17,344 nucleotides of DNA from JAADEM01 sp965371855 (GCA_965371855.1 CBDUZZ010000082.1:1-17344), one strand, 5' to 3'; shown: positions 1 through 7,352, counted from the first letter of the stretch. Numbers and translations: made by a program. Notes: generated by a model from the letters alone, not told the origin.

Positions 1-140
1 AGGTTCAAGGTTCAAGGTTCAAGGTTCAAGGTTCAAGGTTCAAGGTTCAAGGTTCTGAGTTCAGGGTTCAAGGTTCAAGGTTTGACCCGGAATCCGAAAC
101 TCAGAACCCGAAACCCGGAACTCGAAACCCGAAACCCGGA
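1..140. repeat. Inverted heptamer array (20 units, unbroken register)
   Basis: Twenty 7-bp units run without a phase break. Units 1-12 (1-84) are AGGTTCA or close variants (seven perfect copies, then AGGTTCT, GAGTTCA, GGGTTCA, AGGTTCA, AGGTTTG). Units 13-20 (85-140) are ACCCGGA, ATCCGAA, ACTCAGA, ACCCGAA and similar. Read in another register the second half is AACYYNR, a degenerate reverse complement of the first half (AACCTTG). The array is therefore two facing arms able to form a long imperfect hairpin. It starts 13 nt beyond the murF-alr stop codon and continues off the left edge. Function is unknown. Confidence 0.9.
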
Positions 141-153
141 ACATTGTCCGTAT

Positions 154-2616
154 TTATTCCGAAAAATATACCCTCTTAACCCGCCTGCCTATGCCGGTTA
201 AAATCTCATAAGGTATTGTGTTGCAGTTTTCAGCAATTTGTGATACGGTATATTCTTCGCCAAAAACAGTTACGTGGTCACCCTCTTTTGCCATGATGTT
301 AGTCACATTAGCCATACACATATCCATACATACATTCCCGATTATTGGTGCAAAGCGGCCATTTATCAACAATTTACCTTTCTCATTTCCAAGTCTTCTA
401 TTGAGGCCGTCGGCATAACCTACCGGTATAACAGCAATACGGGCATCGTGGTTAAGCACACCCTGGCGCCCATAACCAATTGTTTCAAAAGCAGGAATAT
501 TCTTTATCTGCGTGATGTATGTTTTCAGGGAAATAACATTCCTGATGTCCTGATTATTTGTGGTGCTAATACCATAAAGACCTATTCCCATACGCACCAT
601 CTCAAACTGTGCTTGCGGAAACCGCTCTATTCCTGCAGAGTTAAGGATATGACGAATGAATGAATAGCCGACACCTTTTTTTAGCTGCTTTGATGCTTCC
701 GTAAACTTACATATCTGTTGGTTTGTAAATATATCGTGTGTGGAATCTTCGCTTCCTGCAAGGTGGGAAAAAGCAGATTTCACATAGATTCCAGGAAGTC
801 GCATCAGTGTTTCAATCAGTTCAGGAATATCATCAGGGAAAAACCCAAGTCTTGACATACCTGTATCAATCTTTATATGAATGGGCATTTTTTCCATTCC
901 CTGTTCTGTAACTATTTTGTTGTATTCTTTGAGTAAGTCTATATTATAAATCTCCGGTTCCAATCCATATTGAAGCATTATAGGGAAGCTCCTGACATCG
1001 GGGTTCATCACCATGATAGGAAGTGTAATGCCTGCAAGTCGCAGGTCGACACCTTCATCGGCGTATGCAACACCAAGATAATTAACTTTTTGATGCTGTA
1101 ACAGGTTAGCTATCTCGAATGAACCGCTGCCGTATGAGAATGCTTTTACCATAACCATAAGCATGGTTTTAGGCTTTAACTGCTTGCGGAAAACATGTAG
1201 GTTATGAGTTAGAGCATTCAGATTAATTTCAAGAACTGTGCGGTGCGTTTGGTATTCAAGCAGGTTACGTATCCTTTCGAACGAGAAGTATCTGGCTCCC
1301 TTCAGCAGGATAGCTTCATTTTTAAATCTTGACAGAGATATCTGTTGGAGAAACTCGGTTGTTGAGTTATATACTTCGGCATTTAAGTCATTCAGATTTA
1401 TATTCCGGCTGATAGATTGTCCTATACATATCAACCGATCAACTTTCTTCTCTTTTATGAGGTTCGTAACCTTTTCATAAAGCACTTTTTCCGTCAGGCC
1501 TGATTGAAGAATATCTGAAAGAATAACCGTTTTTGATAATCCCTTTTTTTGTCCTTGTTGATTCAGGAAATCAAGAGCTATTTCAAGAGAGTTCAAGTCA
1601 AGATTATAGGCATCATCAATAAGCAAACAGTTGTTTATGCCTTCAATAACCTCAAGGCGCATACTTACACCCGTAAGGGAGTTAATATGTTCTGTAATTT
1701 TATCTGTGGAGATACCATTATTCAGTGCAAACAGGATAGTATGCATAGCATTTTCAAAAGATGCATTGTCGGGAAAAGGAATGTTTACTGAGAATAAACT
1801 GTTTTGCCATGTAAGCTTAATGGTTCTTCCTGTTTCACTAATCTCATCCGAAAGGATTTTCAGGTTAGAGTCAGAGTCTTTACCCCAGGAGATGGTTTTA
1901 TGGTTAGGATACAGACTATTTATTTTATCATGAACAGTTGTGTGGTCACGGCAGTAGTAGATAGTTGATGCATCTTTGCATAGTTTCAGTTTTTCTTCCA
2001 GTTTATCTGCTTCCGTAACAAAATTTTCCTGGTGTGCCTGTCCTATGTTAGTTATTAATACGTTGTCAGGTGCAATTATTTTTTGTAGCCACTCCATTTC
2101 ACCCGGTTTTGAAATTCCGGCTTCGATAATACCCAGACCTGCATGATCATCCAGTAACCATAATGAAAGGGGCACTCCTACCTGACTGTTAAAACTACGG
2201 GGAGAGCGAATAACCGTTTTGTCAGAGCCTATCAACTGAAACAGCCATTCTTTAACAATTGTTTTTCCATTGCTGCCTGTTATTGCAAGTATCGGTACGT
2301 TAAGCTCCTTTCTGTGATTGCCTGCTATTGCCTGCAGAGCTTTTAATGTGTCATCAACAAAAATAAATGATGCATCCGGATATTTTTTGGTATCAATGTC
2401 ATCAGATACTAAAAAAGCTCTCATCCCTTTTTGATAAAGCTCTTCAATGAATTTGTGTCCATCGTGATTTCGACCTTTCAAGGCAATGAAAATAGTTTCT
2501 TCAGGAGCAAAGACTTTACGGCTATCGATCAGAAGCCTGGATATCTTCATGTCCTTGTTTCCGGTTAATGATCCGTTAGCAAATTGAGTAAGTATCTGAA
2601 GATTGTAGTTAGGCAT
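154..2616 (-). CDS. murF-alr: Bifunctional MurF ligase / alanine racemase
   Basis: An 820-residue fusion that makes D-alanine and joins D-Ala-D-Ala to UDP-MurNAc-tripeptide in cytoplasmic peptidoglycan synthesis. Residues 1-455 are MurF: N-terminal substrate domain, ATP P-loop ITGSNGKT (112-119), EAGISKPGEME (165-175), GQAHQENF and the following lysine-rich KLEEKLKL segment, and the ligase-family DDAYNLDLNSLE motif (334-345). Residues from about 458 are a fold-type III PLP racemase: VKAFSYG with the PLP lysine K491, RMGIGLYG (675-682), the second catalytic tyrosine in ETIGYGR (Y715), and NVCMDM (761-766). Both halves look complete. The fusion is a known Bacteroidota arrangement. The ATG is preceded by octamer repeats with no Shine-Dalgarno. 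tdk lies 98 bp upstream on the same strand and is probably co-transcribed. Function of both domains is near certain. Confidence 0.97.
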   Translation of the reverse strand: MPNYNLQILTQFANGSLTGNKDMKISRLLIDSRKVFAPEETIFIALKGRNHDGHKFIEELYQKGMRAFLVSDDIDTKKYPDASFIFVDDTLKALQAIAGNHRKELNVPILAITGSNGKTIVKEWLFQLIGSDKTVIRSPRSFNSQVGVPLSLWLLDDHAGLGIIEAGISKPGEMEWLQKIIAPDNVLITNIGQAHQENFVTEADKLEEKLKLCKDASTIYYCRDHTTVHDKINSLYPNHKTISWGKDSDSNLKILSDEISETGRTIKLTWQNSLFSVNIPFPDNASFENAMHTILFALNNGISTDKITEHINSLTGVSMRLEVIEGINNCLLIDDAYNLDLNSLEIALDFLNQQGQKKGLSKTVILSDILQSGLTEKVLYEKVTNLIKEKKVDRLICIGQSISRNINLNDLNAEVYNSTTEFLQQISLSRFKNEAILLKGARYFSFERIRNLLEYQTHRTVLEINLNALTHNLHVFRKQLKPKTMLMVMVKAFSYGSGSFEIANLLQHQKVNYLGVAYADEGVDLRLAGITLPIMVMNPDVRSFPIMLQYGLEPEIYNIDLLKEYNKIVTEQGMEKMPIHIKIDTGMSRLGFFPDDIPELIETLMRLPGIYVKSAFSHLAGSEDSTHDIFTNQQICKFTEASKQLKKGVGYSFIRHILNSAGIERFPQAQFEMVRMGIGLYGISTTNNQDIRNVISLKTYITQIKNIPAFETIGYGRQGVLNHDARIAVIPVGYADGLNRRLGNEKGKLLINGRFAPIIGNVCMDMCMANVTNIMAKEGDHVTVFGEEYTVSQIAENCNTIPYEILTGIGRRVKRVYFSE

Positions 2617-2619
2617 TGG

Positions 2620-2651
2620 TAATGAGTTAATGAGCTAATGAGTTAATGTGT
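2620..2651. repeat. Four tandem octamers before murF-alr start
   Basis: Four consecutive 8-bp units (TAATGAGT, TAATGAGC, TAATGAGT, TAATGTGT on the plus strand) end 3 bp from the murF-alr start codon. They form part of its 5' leader if it is transcribed from tdk. Read in the gene's direction the units are ACTCATTA-like and contain no Shine-Dalgarno. Confidence 0.85.
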
Positions 2652-2672
2652 TTATTTGATTGTCCAGATTAT

Positions 2673-2728
2673 TCATTCCTAAGTTCTTCATTCTCCATTT
2701 TCAATTTGTAATTCTCAATTCGTAATTC
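2673..2728 (-). repeat. Heptamer array overlapping the tdk 3' end
   Basis: Eight 7-bp units in unbroken register. Read on the minus strand they are GAATTAC, GAATTGA, GAATTAC, AAATTGA, AAATGGA, GAATGAA, GAACTTA, GGAATGA. The first two units lie inside tdk and supply its last codons and its TGA stop. The remaining six fill the start of the tdk-murF spacer. The unit sequence differs from the arrays at 1-140, 4858-4923 and 15823-15912, but the period is the same. Confidence 0.85.
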
Positions 2729-3302
2729 TCTTTGTTGCTTCAGCAAAACATGAACGACATAAAGGTTCATATTCCTGTTTTTCACCAAGAAGAATTGTTT
2801 TATCATCATCGCTCAACCGGTGAGAGAAATGTGCCAGATCACCACACCGCATGCAAATGGCATGTACTTTAGTAACATATTCGGCAATGGCAAGTAAACC
2901 AGGGATAGGGCCAAAAGGTATTCCTTTAAAGTCCATATCCAATCCGGCAACAACAACACGTATTCCCTGGCTTGCTAAATTAATGCACACATCTGCCAGT
3001 CCGTTGTCGAAAAACTGTGCTTCATCAATACCCACAACATCAACATCTCCGGTCAAAAGTAAGATATTGCCTGACGAATCAACAGAAGTGGAGTGTATGG
3101 AGTTATTATCATGCGAAACCACGTTCTCGTTACTGTAACGGATGTCAATCTTTGGTTTGAATATATCTACTTTTTGGTTTGCTATACGAGCCCGTTTGAG
3201 TCGTCGTAATAACTCCTCTGTTTTGCCCGAAAACATTGAGCCTGTAATTACTTCGATCCAACCTTTTTTATTGTCTCTATTTGCCTTACTCTCAAGAAAC
3301 AT
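2715..3302 (-). CDS. tdk: Thymidine kinase
   Basis: A 195-residue type II thymidine kinase that phosphorylates thymidine to dTMP in the salvage pathway, cytoplasmic. It shows the P-loop GSMFSGKT (21-28), the Walker B-like DEAQFF (93-98), the AGLDMDFKG substrate/lasso-region segment (119-127), and the structural zinc site as two CxxC pairs (C150/C153 and C182/C185). Length is typical of the family. The C-terminal residues RITN and the stop codon are encoded by a heptamer repeat, so the very tail may have been altered by repeat growth. All catalytic motifs lie well upstream. It is divergent from the gene at 3383 and precedes murF-alr on the same strand. No convincing own promoter was seen; TACTTTTA at 3343-3350 (minus) is one mismatch from a -7 box. 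Confidence 0.97.
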   Translation of the reverse strand: MFLESKANRDNKKGWIEVITGSMFSGKTEELLRRLKRARIANQKVDIFKPKIDIRYSNENVVSHDNNSIHSTSVDSSGNILLLTGDVDVVGIDEAQFFDNGLADVCINLASQGIRVVVAGLDMDFKGIPFGPIPGLLAIAEYVTKVHAICMRCGDLAHFSHRLSDDDKTILLGEKQEYEPLCRSCFAEATKRITN

Positions 3303-3334
3303 TATTAACAGCGGTGTTATTTAAATGCAATCAT

Positions 3335-3342
3335 TACCTTTG
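3335..3342 (+). promoter_or_regulatory. Bacteroidota -7 promoter box for the 3383-rsmI operon
   Basis: TACCTTTG matches the Bacteroidota sigma-ABfr -7 consensus TAnnTTTG exactly. It lies 40 bp upstream of the start codon at 3383, in the divergent gap with tdk. No clear -33 TTTG is visible at the usual 19-21 bp spacing. Confidence 0.6.
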
Positions 3343-3382
3343 TAAAAGTAACAAAAAAAAATACGATTATTAAATTAAACAT

Positions 3383-4192
3383 ATGAAGAAAGAAACTCTT
3401 ATCAACATCATTATTAATGACCTGAAAGAAGTTCAACATTTGATGGATTCTTTCAGAGGTGAAACTCTTGTGAACAGCGCTTTTGTTAATCTGGCAAAAA
3501 CAAAAATCAGAAATATAGAAGAAGAGATATCATTGTTAAATCAAGAGTTTGGTGAAGTGGCGATAAATCCTCTTCAGGTTGAGGATAAAAGGCCTGTGAT
3601 AATTCCTGAAGCTAAAGAAGCAACTGTAATGAGTGGTGTTGATGAAGTCAAGACAGCAGAGTCAAGTAAAAGGTTTTTTTCTGAGGAGGCAGGTGGTCTT
3701 GATAAAAATGAAGAAGTGAAGAGTGTTCCGCAGCAAGAAGTCATCGAAACTCAAGAGGTTAAGAAAGAAATAATTACAAAAAAAGAGAAACATAAAGAGC
3801 CGGAAAAGAAAATAGAACATTTAGGGAAGAGAGATAAACCTGAGGATAAAAGGAGAAAGCCTGCTGACAGTTCGGCAACGCTTGCGGATGTTTTGCAAAA
3901 AGAGAAAAATGCAATTAATGAGAAGGTCAGTATAAAAAAGACTGAGAATGATCTGTTGTTTACGAAGCCTGTTGATGATGTTCGTAAGGCAATGGGCATT
4001 AATGATCGCTTTTATTATCAGCGTGAACTGTTTGGCGGGAATTCGGATCTGTTTAATCAAACCCTTGACCAGTTGAACAGGATGAGCAACTTTGATGATG
4101 CAAATAAATTCTTAGTATCAAATTTTGACTGGGATACAGAGAGTGAGGTGTCAAGTTCATTTTTTAAGATTGTAAAGCGTCGTTTTTTATGA
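3383..4192 (+). CDS. Conserved hypothetical protein, charged linker with C-terminal helical domain
   Basis: A 269-residue cytoplasmic protein of unknown function with no signal peptide or membrane segment. Residues 1-60 are predicted helical, including an NLAKTKIRNIEEEISLLNQ stretch. Residues about 65-190 are a low-complexity Lys/Glu-rich linker, likely disordered. The last 67 residues (from about 203) form a compact domain containing GINDRFYYQRELFGG, FNQTLDQLN, FLVSNFDWD and a basic RRFL end. I recall this C-terminal pattern from unnamed Bacteroidota proteins but know no function. Its TGA overlaps the rsmI ATG (ATGA), so the two are probably translationally coupled and co-transcribed from the box at 3335. 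A link to ribosome or RNA biology is inference from that coupling only. Confidence 0.85.
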   Translation: MKKETLINIIINDLKEVQHLMDSFRGETLVNSAFVNLAKTKIRNIEEEISLLNQEFGEVAINPLQVEDKRPVIIPEAKEATVMSGVDEVKTAESSKRFFSEEAGGLDKNEEVKSVPQQEVIETQEVKKEIITKKEKHKEPEKKIEHLGKRDKPEDKRRKPADSSATLADVLQKEKNAINEKVSIKKTENDLLFTKPVDDVRKAMGINDRFYYQRELFGGNSDLFNQTLDQLNRMSNFDDANKFLVSNFDWDTESEVSSSFFKIVKRRFL

Positions 4193-4857
4193 GTAAATTG
4201 TATCTGGTACCAACTCCTGTTGGAAATATGGAGGATATCACCCTTAGAGCTCTCAAGGTGCTGAAGGAGGTTTCATTCATTCTGGCTGAGGATACCCGCA
4301 AATCGGGTAATTTGTTACGGCATTATGAGATTAGTACTCCCATGATTTCTCATCATAAATTTAATGAGCATAAGACTGTTGAAAAGACTATTTCCAGGAT
4401 TAAAGGTGGTGAGGATGCTGCATTAATTACAGATGCAGGTACTCCTGCTATTTCTGATCCTGGTTTTCTGATAGTGAAAAAATGTATTGATGCGGATATT
4501 GAAGTGGAGTGTTTACCGGGTGCAACAGCTTTTGTTCCTGCTCTTGTAGTATCAGGTCTGTCGAATGAACGTTTTTGTTTTGAAGGTTTTCTGCCGCAGA
4601 AGAAAGGTCGGCAGAAAAGGCTCACGGCATTAATGGATGAAACTCGTACAATGATATTTTATGAATCACCTTATCGTCTGGTAAAAACATTGCATCAGCT
4701 TGGTGAGGTTGTGGGAGCTGACAGAAAGGCATCTGTTTCGCGTGAGATATCTAAACTCTATGAAGAGAATAAAAGAGGAACACTTGAAGAACTGGAGCAA
4801 TATTTTTCTTTAAAAACCGTTAAAGGAGAGATTGTTATTGTGTTGGAAGGAAAGTGA
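4189..4857 (+). CDS. rsmI: 16S rRNA (cytidine1402-2'-O)-methyltransferase RsmI
   Basis: A 222-residue SAM-dependent methyltransferase of the tetrapyrrole-methylase fold that 2'-O-methylates C1402 in the 16S rRNA decoding site. Family motifs are LYLVPTPVGNMEDITLRAL near the N-terminus, LAEDTRKSGNLL, LITDAGTPAISDPG (the GTP-loop SAM-binding segment), CLPGATAFVPALVVSGL, and FEGFLPQKKGRQ. It is shorter than the E. coli enzyme (about 286 residues) and lacks the extra C-terminal domain, as in other Bacteroidota. It overlaps the upstream gene by 4 bp and has no separate Shine-Dalgarno. A period-7/8 repeat array begins immediately after its stop codon. Confidence 0.96.
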   Translation: MSKLYLVPTPVGNMEDITLRALKVLKEVSFILAEDTRKSGNLLRHYEISTPMISHHKFNEHKTVEKTISRIKGGEDAALITDAGTPAISDPGFLIVKKCIDADIEVECLPGATAFVPALVVSGLSNERFCFEGFLPQKKGRQKRLTALMDETRTMIFYESPYRLVKTLHQLGEVVGADRKASVSREISKLYEENKRGTLEELEQYFSLKTVKGEIVIVLEGK

Positions 4858-4923
4858 CGGGATTTTGGATGTTTGGATATTTGGATTTACGATATTTGGA
4901 TGTGGGATTTTGGATTTGAGATA
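4858..4923. repeat. Period-7/8 GGAT array after the rsmI stop
   Basis: Nine units of 7 or 8 bp follow the rsmI TGA directly: CGGGATT, TTGGATG, TTTGGATA, TTTGGATT, TACGATA, TTTGGATG, TGGGATT, TTGGATT, TGAGATA. The unit type (GGAT core, mixed 7/8 spacing, one TACGATR unit) is the same as in the array after panB at 15823-15912. Its last 9 bp serve as the left target duplication of the element at 4924-5112. Confidence 0.8.
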
Positions 4924-5112
4924 ATTAGTGTCTGCAAGAAAACTATCAAATTTAGAGGTTTGCGTCATTGCGAACGAGGTACGAGTGAAGTAATCTCTAT
5001 TAAATCAATAGATTGCCTGCCTGCTGCAGGCAGGCTTCGTCCTATTGTCCTCGCAATGACGATTCGTGTCATGTTTTTTTGCAGACACTAATTACTAAAT
5101 ACAGTCACTAAT
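4924..5112. mobile_element. 189-bp MITE-like non-autonomous element
   Basis: The element begins ATTAGTG and ends CACTAAT (7-bp inverted ends) and is flanked on both sides by the 9-bp direct repeat TTTGAGATA (4915-4923 and 5113-5121), as expected of a target-site duplication. A longer subterminal inverted repeat pairs 4922-4943 with 5073-5094 (21 of 22 positions, around GTGTCTGCAA). Further in, CGTCATTGCGA (4963-4973) pairs perfectly with 5051-5061. Near the middle, GCCTGCCTGC (5015-5024) and its complement (5026-5035) form a 10-bp hairpin. CGTCATTGCGA-type dispersed repeats are common in many bacterial genomes. No transposase is encoded. An open frame across it (4873-5091) is a by-product of the repeat. 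Confidence 0.8.
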
Positions 5113-5151
5113 TTTGAGATATAGATTCTTTAATTATTAAATACTATTTAT

Positions 5152-6021
5152 ATGAAAAAGCTTATATTATTTATTATTGTTCCTGTACTTATTTCGTCCT
5201 GTACAGGGTCGGGTTCATCGGAGTTGAAAAAACAAAATGATTCGTTGTATATGGTTACCATTGAGAAAGACCGTCAAATGAATGATCTTATAGGTTCACT
5301 GGTTGAGATTGATGATAATTTACAACAGATAAAGGAGAAGGAGAGTATTATTGCATTAAATGCCCGATCGAATGATAACATATCTTCGGCAACAATGAAA
5401 GAGAAGATTAATAATGATATAAAGGCTATTTATGAGTTAATGCTTAAGAATAAAGAGAAAATTGCTGAATTGGAGAAGAAAATAAAACTTGATGACAAGG
5501 ATAATGTGGCATTAAAAAAATTGGTTGGAAGATTGAACAGGCAACTGAAAGAAAAAACTTTGGAGATAGTTAAACTGAGTGAGGATCTTAAGAGAAAAAA
5601 TATTAAAATTGCAAATCTGAATTTTACCGTTGAAGGATTGGAACAAGCTTTGGATTCTATCCATGCAGAAGCATTGGCTGTCGATAGAAAACTGAAAGAG
5701 ACAACAGAGGAACTATATCGTGGCTATTACGTGTTTGGAACGAAAAAAGAGCTTAAAGAGCAGAATATCATTAGCAGTGATGGGCTGTTTAGTAAGAAAA
5801 AAATTCTTGAAGGTGATTTCGACAGTGACTATTTTACTCGTATTGATATTCGTGAAGTGGATTCAATTCCTCTTTTCAGACCGAAGGCAAAGTTGTTAAC
5901 AAGTCATCCTGAGGGGTCATACAATTTAGAAATGAATTCGGAAGGAGCGCTTATTTTGAAAATAGAGGATAAGGATAAATTCTGGAGTACATCAAAGTAT
6001 CTGGTTGTTCATGTTAATTAG
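5152..6021 (+). CDS. Coiled-coil lipoprotein, possible Cbp1-like surface protein
   Basis: A 289-residue predicted lipoprotein. A hydrophobic signal (residues 4-14) is followed by a lipobox ISSC with the lipidated cysteine at C17. Residues about 24-190 are heptad-rich coiled coil dominated by Lys, Glu, Leu and Ile, including KNKEKIAELEKKIKLDDKD. From about 195 there is a globular C-terminal domain with GYYVFGTKKELKEQNII, LFSKKKILEGDFD, YFTRIDIREVDSIPLF, KAKLLTSHPEGSY and KFWSTSKYLVVHV. I recall this layout from Bacteroidota proteins annotated as Cbp1-family collagen-binding adhesins, but that name is from memory and binding cannot be seen here. Probably periplasmic or surface anchored. It stands alone downstream of the MITE, with no recognisable promoter box. 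Confidence 0.85.
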   Translation: MKKLILFIIVPVLISSCTGSGSSELKKQNDSLYMVTIEKDRQMNDLIGSLVEIDDNLQQIKEKESIIALNARSNDNISSATMKEKINNDIKAIYELMLKNKEKIAELEKKIKLDDKDNVALKKLVGRLNRQLKEKTLEIVKLSEDLKRKNIKIANLNFTVEGLEQALDSIHAEALAVDRKLKETTEELYRGYYVFGTKKELKEQNIISSDGLFSKKKILEGDFDSDYFTRIDIREVDSIPLFRPKAKLLTSHPEGSYNLEMNSEGALILKIEDKDKFWSTSKYLVVHVN

Positions 6022-6230
6022 TTGAAAGTTTGCAAAGGGATTAAAATTTTCAGCTTACTACTTGTCAGTAACGGAACGCGATACAATCGCGCATGAGCGG
6101 GGGTGAGCAACCCAACTGGTATAGAGGATTTACTCATTAATTAATATGAAGTTGATATGATACGTTTTGTGTCATATCAACTTATTTTGGATGTGCAATA
6201 AAACAATTAAATCAATAAAAGTATCGTGAT
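6022..6230. other. Gene-free hairpin-rich junction left of the export island
   Basis: No coding potential was seen in these 209 bp. They hold a perfect 6-bp stem with 3-nt loop (CGCGAT/ATCGCG, 6077-6091), a short GGGT/ACCC stem at about 6102-6113, and the strong hairpin at 6149-6183. The sequence at about 6070-6120 is visibly more GC-rich than its surroundings, which fits a remnant of inserted DNA, but I cannot assign it to a named element. Confidence 0.5.
6149..6183. terminator. 15-bp stem-loop, possible terminator
   Basis: AAGTTGATATGATAC (6149-6163) pairs with GTGTCATATCAACTT (6169-6183) over 15 positions with one G-T pair and a 5-nt GTTTT loop. The tract after it (ATTTTGG) is a poor T-run, so a terminator role for the lipoprotein gene is plausible rather than shown. 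It could instead be a transposon-end palindrome or a regulatory hairpin ahead of the gene at 6231. Confidence 0.45.
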
Positions 6231-6440
6231 ATGAATAATAAGTTAAAATTTCTATTTATAAATATTGGTGTAATAATTGTATGGTTGGGAATCAATATTT
6301 CAATTAAATACATACGAGTAGGGGAAGTTGATGTTTTTGACTATGAATTTTTGCTTACCAACTTCATTCCTATGATAGTATCTATATCTATTTGTAGTTT
6401 ATTTCTATTTTTAAGATATAAACTTCAAAAGAGGAAATAA
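6231..6440 (+). CDS. Small two-helix membrane protein, hypothetical
   Basis: A 69-residue protein that I do not recognise. It has two hydrophobic segments (about 7-27, FLFINIGVIIVWLGINISI; about 43-62, ending SLFLFLRY) with a short acidic loop between them (GEVDVFDYEF) and a basic tail (YKLQKRK). By the positive-inside rule both ends would be cytoplasmic. It is very AT-rich and has no clear Shine-Dalgarno. It precedes the broken exporter genes and could be an immunity-type or accessory protein of a bacteriocin cluster. That is a guess from position only. It has no double-glycine leader, so it is unlikely to be the exported peptide. Confidence 0.5.
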   Translation: MNNKLKFLFINIGVIIVWLGINISIKYIRVGEVDVFDYEFLLTNFIPMIVSISICSLFLFLRYKLQKRK

Positions 6441-6554
6441 TAATCTAAATCATTATTTATCAGATAAATATTTGAAACTTGTTTAATTATGAGCGATTTT
6501 TATGCTTAAATATTCAATTTAATGCTTTTAAATAGATGAAATTCACTATGATAG

Positions 6555-6662
6555 CAAATCTATTTAACATATGCTCCGTCAAATCTTGAAAAATTAAACA
6601 CCCTACTATACAAACAGGAACTTAGAAAGTTTCAAGCGGATTTAAGTTTTCAGAAATCGCAA
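6555..6662 (+). pseudogene. In-frame 5' remnant of the truncated hlyD
   Basis: The frame of the downstream HlyD protein stays open upstream of its first ATG (6663) back to a TAG at 6552-6554. The codons from about 6594 read LNTLLYKQELRKFQADLSF, typical HlyD coiled-coil sequence, so family homology continues above the start codon with no start available there. The missing front (inner-membrane helix, first half of the lipoyl/barrel-sandwich domain and first hairpin helix, roughly 200 residues in family members) is absent from the upstream DNA in any frame. The break lies at about 6555-6595. Confidence 0.7.
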
Positions 6663-7352
6663 ATGGCCATTACCCGAAAAGAGTATCTGCGACAAAAACA
6701 ACTATATGACAAAGAAGTGATTCCTTCGGCAGAATTAGAGCAGGCATCTTTTAAGTATGAAAGCAATAAGCTGCAATACAATAAAATATTCGACAACCAA
6801 CTTGCAGCATGGCATAATCAACTTAATAATAATAATACTCAGCTTTACAATCTCAGTGAAAAAATAAATGATTTGAATGAAGATTTTGAAAAATACTTTG
6901 TTATATCTTCAATCACCGGCTATGTTCAAAAACTTACAGGATTAAAAGAAGGGAGTGTGGTTTATCCAAATCAGGAAATTTGCACCATAAGTCCTACTGC
7001 TGATTTAATAGTGGAGACATTTGTTTCAACTTCTGATATCGGGCTGATAAAAAATAATCAGGAAGTAAAATTCAGAGTGGATGCTTTTAATTTTAATCAA
7101 TGGGGTATGCTAAAAGGACGAGTTGTTGAAATAGCTAAGGATATTAATGTGTCAGAAAAAGGAGTGCCAACTTTCAAAATCAGATGTTCATTAAAAAGCA
7201 CTCAACTTTCTTATCAAAACAAAATGGTAAGTGTGAAAAAGGGGATGACTGTAAATGCTAATTTCTATTTAACAAAACGAACGCTTGCCCAACTGTTTTA
7301 CGATAAAATTTCCGATTGGCTTGACCCTAACGAAATTAAACATAAAACATAG
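6663..7352 (+). CDS. HlyD-family secretion adaptor, N-terminally truncated (probable pseudogene)
   Basis: A 229-residue C-terminal portion of a type I secretion periplasmic adaptor of the kind paired with C39-peptidase bacteriocin exporters. Residues 1-70 are the coiled-coil hairpin (EYLRQKQLYDKEVIPSAELE). About 78-105 is the second half of the lipoyl/barrel-sandwich domain (ISSITGYVQKLTGLKEGSVV). About 110-215 is the beta-barrel region (FVSTSDIGLIKNNQEVKFRV, FNFNQWGMLKGRVVEIAKDI, KKGMTVNANFYL). It ends in the usual QLFYDKISDWLDPN. Full-length relatives are roughly 400-440 residues. The membrane anchor is missing, so it should not work as an adaptor. The exporter gene follows after 15 bp. Confidence 0.85.
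   Translation: MAITRKEYLRQKQLYDKEVIPSAELEQASFKYESNKLQYNKIFDNQLAAWHNQLNNNNTQLYNLSEKINDLNEDFEKYFVISSITGYVQKLTGLKEGSVVYPNQEICTISPTADLIVETFVSTSDIGLIKNNQEVKFRVDAFNFNQWGMLKGRVVEIAKDINVSEKGVPTFKIRCSLKSTQLSYQNKMVSVKKGMTVNANFYLTKRTLAQLFYDKISDWLDPNEIKHKT

Noticed and set aside
1..140. Origin of replication iterons beside dnaB-like genes
   Set aside because: dnaB is 9 kb away, there are no DnaA boxes or dnaA/dnaN genes, and similar arrays occur at several gene ends.
4873..5091. 72-residue open frame after rsmI
   Set aside because: It spans the GGAT array and the MITE. Its RHCERGTSEVIS-like sequence is the usual chance translation of CGTCATTGCGA-type repeats, not a protein family.
6231..6440. Small gene as the bacteriocin precursor for the exporter
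   Set aside because: It lacks a double-glycine leader and has two clear transmembrane segments, so it does not look like an exported peptide.
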